Source: Emergomyces orientalis
Lineage: Eukaryota > Ascomycota > Eurotiomycetes > Onygenales > Ajellomycetaceae
Assembly: GCA_002110485.1 (NCBI GenBank)
Contig: MOWL01000005.1
Span: 62,001-126,000, forward strand
Length of the DNA stretch: 64,000 nucleotides
Direction: 5' to 3'
Shown here: piece after piece, positions 55,713 through 64,000 of the stretch
Position numbering within the stretch: the first letter of the stretch is position 1
Layout of the letters: the number at the start of each line of letters is the position of its first letter
Notes under the pieces: generated by a model
The model's database searches: none
What the model saw: only the letters and a program-made list of their open reading frames with translations
What the model was told of the DNA's origin: nothing
Position numbers and translations under genes: made by a program

Positions 55713-58301
55713 TTAGAAGAGCCCGAACCCACCACCTCTTCCACCTTTGTCGTCTTTCCTGCCACTGCCACCAAGGCCGCCAAGACCTGCACTCAGTATT
55801 CCCGTGGCGCTACCCGCAAGCCCTCCCGCAAGGTTGACGAGGTCTTGTGCTCCGCTGTTAGTAATCCCGGATACCTCCTTGAGGCTCTTCGTAGCACCAT
55901 CACCAAGAATGACATCTCCTGCGGTATTTATTGTTCCGAGAACGGCACCAGTCCCCGTCAAGACTAGCGCCCCCGTACCAACGACCAAAAGATCGGCGAC
56001 ATCGCCTGCTAGAGAAAGGAAGTTTTGAAACGCGCTGAAGACGGTTTGCTTTGTGTCGTCAGCCGAGTATCTGGCCTTACTATGTGCAACAGATACAGTG
56101 ACGGAGGGCTTGTTGTCTTTTGTGTTGGGCGGGACTATTTCTTGTCCAGCAGTCTAATAACTTGAATTAGTCCCGTACATAAACCGCCATGGGAGGATAT
56201 ATGGGGCCACTCACCGATATAATCTGCACATACAAACGTTTCTTCAAGAATTTCTCAACTTCGTCCGCGTTGTCGATATTGATGTTTTCATCACCTGGAT
56301 AGAGGGGGAAGAATTTCAACAGGTGGCTGACAACCACTTGAGCGTTACATGTGGCCCTGGTCAATTCGAGGATCATGCAGTTTGAGCAAACCTCTTTCCC
56401 GTCGGAACTTGAAGGGGCGCTGAAATTATACACGTTGCCAATATAATCCTTTGCGGGGTCCTTCTTGTCGCCATGTTGAAGGTATATCCTGACATTAAAT
56501 GGCATGCCAGAAAAGAGGAACCTATATCGTTCAGCACCTGGCAACGGAAACTTTTCAGGAGAAGGAAAACATACTTGTAGAAGCTGACATTGATGACGAC
56601 CTCGAGTGTCTCGGCCTCACTTGCCCTTTTTTGTTTCAGGGTATTAGCCTTATGGCCGCCATATGTCTTGTTGAGCTGCGCCCATATCGCCTTCTTGTGT
56701 TCCTCCTTATTGGGGTAGTTCCAGGCCTGCAGCTCCGGGTATGTGTAGTTGAATACGGTATGGTTACGGACATCGTTAGAGGTATAGAAATTCCCTCCAC
56801 TGTTCCGGAAAGGAGCAAGCGGAGTGCTTGGGCCAACGGTGATCCGCAAGGCGTCCTTTTCATTGTCAACGACTTCACCCTTTGCATTTAACATATTTCC
56901 AGAGGCATCTTTCAGTATCTCTGTGGTATCTCCGAACCACTTATCATCATGTAGATATTGCCAAATTGAATAAAATCGTTCGACGTTCCTATACCATATT
57001 CCATTAGTACGCCTCTCGAGCGCTACCAGTCAGCAAAGAAACTCACGTATGATGAAGCCAGAAAAATGGATCGAATGAAGCAACTGGGACTTGGGTCATA
57101 TGTCCATTGTTATCCCCGCCGACAAACAAATGGACATTATTGTGGATGGATTCCAAGCTTTGATACCAATGTCCTGTTTTCACTTCGTTGTCGTCCTTGG
57201 GAAGGTCTCCATTCGTGGCAAAATCGGGATACGTCAACGAGTAATTGAATAGGCGCCAGATGTTTTCTGCCGCATCGTGTTCCTTTTTTGAGATTTGAGG
57301 TGTGCTGCCGGGGATGAACCAGGGCATAGAGTTCGTGAAGTTCTTGTGAACCTCGAGGCTCAATATTTCCCCCACACGCCATTTTTCGGGGAAATCTTCA
57401 GTCCACACTACACCTGCTTTCTCCGCCTCTTGCTTCAGCATATAGTACCTCTTCTCCGGGCACCTGCTGAGGCCGACACAATCTCCGTACTAATGGAAAA
57501 ATTAGTAACTTGTTTTTGACGACGGGTGTAAGAAACTTACTTCTACGTCTTCTTCGGGACCGACTTTTAGCGTCTCAACACCAAAATCACCCCATTTTGT
57601 CTTTCCTCCCTGCGGTTTTAGGACATATTGATAGAGAGGATTGTCTATCACTTGGGGGAAGCCAGGGACCAAGTTTGGAACCTGCTTTTCCTGGGAGGTT
57701 GGGGGAAGCCACTTGTTGATAATCTCTTGTTGTGACTCCGGAGGGGGGGCCGCCCAATCCCAATAAGGGATCCTAAACGTTTCAGCCGCTGTTTTATACT
57801 TCTGGTAGTCTCTGTCATTCCCGGGGATTTTTGGGAGGATATCTGTGGCTATGATTTCTTGGATACATTGCTGGGATTATTAGCCTAGATATCGATAACA
57901 TAAAATAAATGGGAAAACGGTAAGAATTACCTCGTAGAGGGCAACATATGGACGATGCCAACTTGGGAAGAGAACAGTACTATGGGTACAATAACCTGTT
58001 GGCTTTGGCCCATTTTTTGGCACCTCTTCGCCGTTCCATGGAAGATATGGCATTCCATGGATCCCTGCAACAAGTCAACTTGGAAAGTAGTTGAAGCCTA
58101 TGTGTGGCACGAAATCTTACCTGAAATCTGAAAGTATGACTTAGGATGGTCCGCCGGCCTATCGTAGAAGATCCTCAATGCCAGGACGTAAAGACTCCAT
58201 TTGTGGACGTCCTTCTGCAACTCGTGGATTTCTATACGAAGGGGTATTTCACCACGAGAACCCTTTCCGGACTGGACTCCAGTAACCAGAATAGGTGCCA
58301 T
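55713..58301 (-). CDS. tyrosinase (monophenol monooxygenase), type-3 copper
   Basis: Seven exons: 58301-58121, 58064-57931, 57870-57541, 57489-57047, 56988-56575, 56521-56215 and 56153-55713, giving 749 aa. The CuA site has His63, His88 and His97; Cys86 in YCTHS is placed to form the Cys-His thioether bridge known in fungal tyrosinases. The CuB site has His331 and His335 (SIHNNVHLFVGG) and one of His361/362 in DPFFWLHHTNVERF. The core is followed by a C-terminal domain (about 450-600), which in this family covers the active site until it is cleaved. A further extension of about 140 residues ends in a Gly-rich tail (GGLGGSGRKDDKGGRGGGFG). It oxidises monophenols and diphenols to quinones, feeding melanin or defence pigments. 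No signal peptide is visible, so the enzyme is probably intracellular. The first ATG directly precedes the conserved start of the domain. Confidence 0.92.
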
Positions 58302-61300
58302 TGTGTGTTGATGACTTCAACCTAGTGGATAAAAGCTAAGAAATATAACTGAAGATAAGAAATTGATATGAGATTCCGAAAAGAAAGAGCTTCTTGCAGG
58401 TTGAGATAATTTGAGAGAGTTGCAATTATCCAGCATTTTATAGCGCAGAGGTGAAGTGGAGACAATATTGTCCAAACGCAAGACATTGACCGGCCATACC
58501 CACCAAATTTTGTGACCAGCCAGACAGAGAACCGTCTCGGTCTTGATACCGTGGCCCATAGGCTTGTTTCCAATTTGATGCATGCAGTAGCACCATGCGG
58601 ATCAGACTCAAAAATTGGAAGTCGCACGGAATCGCTGAGTTAATAGAAGTGCGAAAGGCTCAGTTCTTTGAGATATAGTGGTAATTGGTGGACGGCTTCC
58701 ATGGCGGTAGTCAAAGGGAGAGGGGTTCAACTGTTGTGAAGAAACTCGACAGGAGCTGAACGGATCAACGCCCGTTTCCGTTAGGGCTATCACATTCCCT
58801 TCAGTCTTCGGTTTTCTAATCCAGGCAACAATGGATGCAGTATGATGTAAATGTGTAAAATAATTACCCCTCATTGGTATTGCCCCCCACCTGTTCGCAA
58901 AGAGCATTGTTTTCCCAACACCAGAAGTTTATAGCGGAGGTTCACTCTGGGTAATAGAAACAGACAACAACCATGTTAAGCAGAGCGAAAACTCCCCATT
59001 CCTCGTTTGTATCAATAATCAAAGGCTCTCTGGCACCAGAGTGACCTGGTCGAGTCTCAAACACGGTCGTTGCGTGGAGGAAAATCAATTACTCCAGAAA
59101 TATTGAGGTCATAGCTTTTTGGATACATGATTTGTATCCTCAGCATGTAATGCCTGATCAAAGATTGCCACTATCTAAGGACTTTAGATATCGAAGATGG
59201 TGTCCATAGGGTGTGGGTGTGAAATCTCAAACATTGAATTTGCCATTCCCATCTCCCACCAACGGCAACGGGGCCAGGGTATTTTCAGCCCGCCATGAGT
59301 TCCAGAAACCAAGGTAGATCAAAGATGGCTGTGCGTATCCTCAAATTTCAGATATTTTTGACGTCATGTGTGACATGCATTCGTGCTCCCCGCTCACTTC
59401 CAGCGAATCTCCTCGAAAGGAAATTCAGATCGAAAATGTGAAGAGGATCATCCTCAGCACCTCCGTTTCTATTTCCAGGCGGGGATATTATTTCAACTGA
59501 TAGAGTGATTGAGATGAGGTATTTTTTTCATGGGGGTGTTTGTGTTGCAAAAAGCTTCTTTCTCCTAGTTCGCCGACGTTGGCTACTTTTATTATTTTTC
59601 TTCAGCATTGGATCATGTTTCATATCACAAATGTGATTCGCCATTGACACTTCATATGGTCTCTGGAGTTATGGTTTGTAGAACCAAGATTAGCAAGCAT
59701 CAATTTAATGATTTTGAGACGATGTGATGACTCCAATTGCAATGTAGCAGTCGATGAATACGGGCTTATATGCAGAAAATTGTGCAGATGCCAAGACATT
59801 TTAAGTTTACGAATAGTTCCCGCGCCTGCATACAAACTAGAAGAGATTAAATCAGCGTCTGGCCATCTGCAGCTATTCTCCATTTTTGTTGATATGCGTT
59901 CGTCATTATTGTTCCAGGCCCTTTGCGGGAGGTGGGGTGATGGCTCTCTGGCACACTGATTGGGACTGTTTGCAGATATGTGTTGTCAGAGCTGAGTGCT
60001 GTAGTAAACATCAAGCTTGAGAAATGACACGGTCAACAGAATGCCAGATTTACCCATGCATTGCTTGGATTCCTACAGGTCCCGTCTGTTAGTGGCTTTT
60101 CGAACTGGCGCAGGAAATGAGGGGTTGACCGAGAAAGCTGCGAAGCCGTGTTTTCTCCGCAGTACATTACCCCCTAGGACAGGCTCTATCTAGGCTTGCG
60201 CCATGTATTTTTTTCATATCGAAGATTTCATGCGATACGGGCTGAGCATGACATGAATTCAACCAAAAAGTATGGCGGTGGCTGATTGCTATTGTCCAGC
60301 TCTAATAGTACGTTACCAGTATATTCCTAAGTCCTTAGCTGTAACCTCAAGGACCTAAGAACACAAGTTCAAGAGTATAAGCAGCAGCATATACCTTCCC
60401 GTCCAAAAATCCCTGTAGAAGATATATTCTCAGAATTGCGCTCGTGAGAAGTTGAAATAAAGTTAATTCCCTTCGATTCCGCTCAAGTGATTTGTCTTCG
60501 GCAGGTGTTCGAGTCCAGGATCTGGATATCCCTCTTTTCTTGGCAGATTCTAAATATTCGGGTGCAACAATATTTCAGCAAGCAATTCGCATTTTCTTTT
60601 TTTTTTTTTTTTTCCTTTTTTTCCTAAGTGGAAGGAACAGAATAAGGGTCTTTTTGCTTCCCGCGTCTTCGCTGATATTTATAGTTATGGGATTAACCTG
60701 GGGCCCCAGGGATGTTCGAGAATTAAAATTTTTATACCCCAGATCTTCAAAAACAAATATCAAAAACATCATGTTGTGATACCTCGAAAAATACTGAGGT
60801 GGATCCTGCTTATATACGGCTCCAAACAAGCGTATTGGCAGCTGATCCATGCACGTTTCAGGACGTGGTAGACACCTCGCTTAGTTCGAATGCAAAGTCG
60901 GTTTGCATTTTCCTTATTTCCCATCTTCATGAATCTCTGGTGCAAGCCAGATTTCAACTAATTCTCTCCCCCACATTCTGGCTTGAACTGTCTGACACGG
61001 CAACATCATATTTTGTATTTCGAATCTGCCTCTTCCGCCCGTTCCGCCAACTTGAAATCAATTGTGAGTAGATATCTCGTCCAACCTCCTCTAACTCCAC
61101 CACGGAGCAAAGCTAAAATGATGCAGCCCCTCGATCTCACAAAGAGGTATGGATGGGATTTATGCTTGAGCCTAAAAGTTCCACGGTCCATGCATTGCGT
61201 AATTCGGAAGAATATCCGAATCGTTGGAAAGATTATCGACATACTGTAGGGTCAAGCTAGTACAAATTTCGTCATTATTCCTTGGGAGTAATTGAGGTGT

Positions 61301-64000
61301 TAGGTTCGTCTTAAACTGCCGATCGAGATTCAGATTGGTGTGTTTAGATGCTCAGGTTGGCATTTTTGTCAACTTGGATAATTTCTCAAGCAGAGAGACC
61401 AGGAAAGTAGTGGATGAATGCACAATTTGTTTTTGTCTACCTCCGTGGTCAATATGTCTGGAAAAGTACAGACAATTCCGTGAATATAGCAGGTACCGCA
61501 TGGGTAGTATGAGGAGCCTGGATAATCGATAACGAGATATCCGGCGTTAAGCGGAATATAACGCGGAAGAGCAACCCAAAAAAGGGATGGATGGTGAGCT
61601 CGTGATCATGCGGGTTTGGTTGGCTACTCAACTTAGCCGCATCCGACACGGATGGTAATCCTATGCCACAGTGGAGCTCAAGGCGCGTGAATAAAGCCAT
61701 AAAATAGTGAAGAATGCATAAAGCAACAGCTGGGTGGGCGTGTGCGTGTGCGTGTGCATTTTCCCGAATCAATATATGTTGGCCCTTCAATTTATGGTTC
61801 AGGGCTGCTGCTGCGTCGAATTGGGAGAGCTTGTCACCCATACCAATAAATCTTCCACGCAGAGTTATACCGTGGGGGGCCTTGTCGAGGGTCTTGGAAG
61901 GGCCATCAAGTGACAGCAGCAGGACAGTCGGGTGTATATAAAACTGTTCTGAACGAAAACGCTGACTGTTAATTCGTAGAAGCGAAAGGCGTGGTTGAGA
62001 TTCGCCCCCACCACAGTTCAATACCCAAATTGCAGCGTCTGTTCGAGGGCGCCTGGTAGTATTTCCAATGTTGTAGCTTAAGAAAGGCTTTTAATTCGTT
62101 TCCGTAGGCGACGAACTGACTTGATAGGACAAAGCTCTGTTTTTTTGCTCGAGCAAAGGGATGATGCATAGAGTGTAAAGCGCCAGATGAGGTACTATGG
62201 TCCTGCTAACTCTCAAGAGGCCCAGAGGTTAGCAATTCACGGGGCAATTGAATCGCAGATTCCTCATTTCCGTCCTGTGTAGTAGCGGGCCAAAGCTGCC
62301 CTAGGGATGCGAGGGATTATGTCCGGAAGTGGTATCACATTCCCCGGATCAGATATGTTCGCACAGTAGATACTGACGTGTCCATGCTTCTGTCATAGCT
62401 CTAGACTGGTGATTTGCGATTAAGCAACCGTTAAAGAAAATATGTGGCATGTCTAGAGCCTCTAAGAAAATTTGCTCTCCTTTTTCAGTTGGTCGAAGTG
62501 GGATTCCACAAAGGAAATAGACCAAATTAAAACAAGGGCTCGCCTTTTTTGTAACCAATAACGGCAAAGCTATTCGAGCCCATTGAACCATGCAAAGTAT
62601 TACTTTAGACATGGGTTGGTGAAGATATCCCACTGACTGAATAGATACTGCCCCCAGGAGCAAGGCCAATGCACAAGTACTTGATAGGCCTCACAGATCT
62701 GCTGCACATATTCGCGTGCTAAACGAGGAGAGTTGGCATTTATGCTAACAATATAACCTCATAGACAAATATAGCTAATCAAGTTCATTCCTCCTAACAA
62801 GATTTCATATCAAACGATTTAGACTTCCATTAGCAGTTTGATCTCTTGCAAATCATCACCTAGGCAGCTCCATGTAAATCTATAAGCAACGAATATTTAC
62901 TCTTCTTCAATCAACATGTAGTAAAGAAGCTCATATTTGATTCTTCATGCCAAGTAAACTCTCAGTTCTCTGCCCACCCGCGTTTCGCCCTGATAAGGAG
63001 GTAACTAGCGCATTGTTGCTTATTAGCACAGCTATTTTGAGGCTTCCATCGCAGGAGTAGTCGGTCGTATTTTCAAACTATGCAGACGCGTATCAACGAT
63101 TCAAACCATACCTACGCTTCTGGCTGGGGGACTAACCCCGTAGCTTTCATGAAAGGTAGTAATGAAATCGGGTTCCCATTACTGGCGGCTGGGGGTGTGG
63201 AAAAGGAGCAATCTTTGTTCAAGTCCAAGCGTTGATATAGGGGCTCGATGTCTTGGCGTGCTAGCCAGCGATTCGGGGATTTATTGGTCCGATTCCGGGG
63301 TTCGCCCTTTCTATGGAGCAGCTACCAAGATTACTCTGGTCTCCGCCTCAACGCTTTGTTCTTCTGTACAGATTATTCCAGCGCGATATATATACCTTTA
63401 CGATTGTTTGTTTAGAAATGCCCCGGTTTATTTTATCAGTCAAGTCTCAAACTTGTCTATATCGGACCCGATGTGCCACTTATTGAAGCATTTGGGAGGT
63501 TATATTGAAAAGGTCATTTACGGAGAACTCTTCTTTATTCTCTATTGACACATCATCTGCTCGATCAAGGCTGAGGCCCTTCGTATTCTACTGGGTTCAT
63601 TGCACGAAGCTGGTTACCTATTTATTCTATACCCTATATATACCCGTTCCATCCACGCGTACATTATACTACATGTACACGCATACATGCATGCATATAC
63701 GATGATATGATGTTCGCACAAGCTATCATCTTTCCGCTTTACTGAGTGTCTCGTACCTGGGCTGTTAACTACCTACCCAACTACATGCGATGTACAGTAC
63801 AGTACATGCATATATCGCATGCATATGAAACAGGAACAGGAAATAACCTTTTCTTTCTTCTGATCTTATCTACTCCCAGTTTTGGATACGGAATAGGTGG
63901 GGCGCGACAGACAGTGCATGCCATGGCAGTCAACGTGCGCGTACCAACACAGAGTTTGTTTACCTGGCTATCTTTTGAGTGTGTTTGGTTACCTGACCAT
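58302..64000. other. 5.7-kb gene-poor region at the window end
   Basis: I cannot support any gene here. Frames up to 190 codons exist (for example 61449-62021 and 62349-62669, both minus), but the longest begins with TTG, and none shows a known domain or plausible splice structure. The first few hundred bases are the tyrosinase promoter. A T-rich run lies at about 60597-60621, a GTGTGC repeat at about 61739-61758, and a palindrome-rich stretch at 63784-63821. Degraded repeats may be present but I see no clear ends. Confidence 0.45.

Noticed and set aside
61449..62021. 190-codon minus-strand frame
   Set aside because: It opens with TTG, not ATG, has a His/Ala simple repeat, and shows no recognisable domain.
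62349..62669. 106-codon minus-strand frame
   Set aside because: It looks partly protein-like but I recognise no family, and there is no splice or promoter support.
1..64000. CRISPR arrays, rRNA, prokaryotic operons
   Set aside because: No spaced direct repeats or rRNA-like sequence was seen, and the genes are intron-bearing eukaryotic genes.

Overview
The window is nuclear DNA from a filamentous ascomycete. Genes are spaced 0.3-2.6 kb apart, carry many short introns (mostly about 50-140 nt) with GT..AG ends and CTAAC-like branch sites, and are separated by T-rich or pyrimidine-rich spacers. The proteins look most like those of Eurotiomycetes. I favour Onygenales, but that is an impression from protein similarity recalled from memory, not a computed result.

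Layout: 2.1-4.0 kb Vps62-like protein (-); 6.0-7.2 TFIIIC tau55/Sfc7-type subunit (+); 8.1-9.1 uncharacterised protein with a possible PD-(D/E)XK-like core (-); 9.4-10.8 monocarboxylate-type MFS carrier (-); 11.3-11.6 a non-coding TIR element (MITE); 13.4-14.3 SF3b p14 (+); 15.9-17.0 STIMATE-family vacuolar membrane protein (+); 18.1-20.3 Utp18 (+); 22.1-24.1 hexokinase (-); 25.0-26.4 Hst2-type sirtuin (-), divergent from 26.9-29.7 COG4 (+); 31.8-33.7 ammonium transporter of Mep1/Mep3 type (+), with a cluster of GATA sites upstream; 34.6-35.3 a broken APH-family kinase; 35.6-38.9 Pmr1 Ca2+/Mn2+ ATPase (-), divergent from 40.7-42.6 cohesin Rad21/Scc1 (+); 44.1-44.5 an 89-aa protein (+); 45.4-50.6 a full-length, heavily mutated LINE retrotransposon (-); 52.0-54.7 a ten-exon drug/polyamine-type MFS transporter (+), convergent with 55.7-58.3 tyrosinase (-). 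From 58.3 kb to the end I see no gene.

Most genes are housekeeping: pol III transcription, pre-mRNA splicing, rRNA processing, Golgi tethering and ion supply, cohesion, glycolysis and deacetylation. They do not form one pathway. The accessory part is 44.5-64 kb, with the LINE, an exporter-like MFS gene, tyrosinase and a gene-poor tail.

The strongest observation is the LINE at 45.4-50.6 kb. It has a 13-bp target duplication, an (ATT)n tail, a reading frame kept over 3.4 kb of ORF2, and an ATGA overlap joining ORF1 to ORF2. It is inactivated almost only by C-to-T/G-to-A changes. Where I can infer the original codon these lie mostly in CpG and CpC contexts, while CpA/TpG stays abundant, which differs from classical CpA-directed RIP. 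All exon limits were placed by eye from splice signals, reading-frame continuity and protein family expectation.
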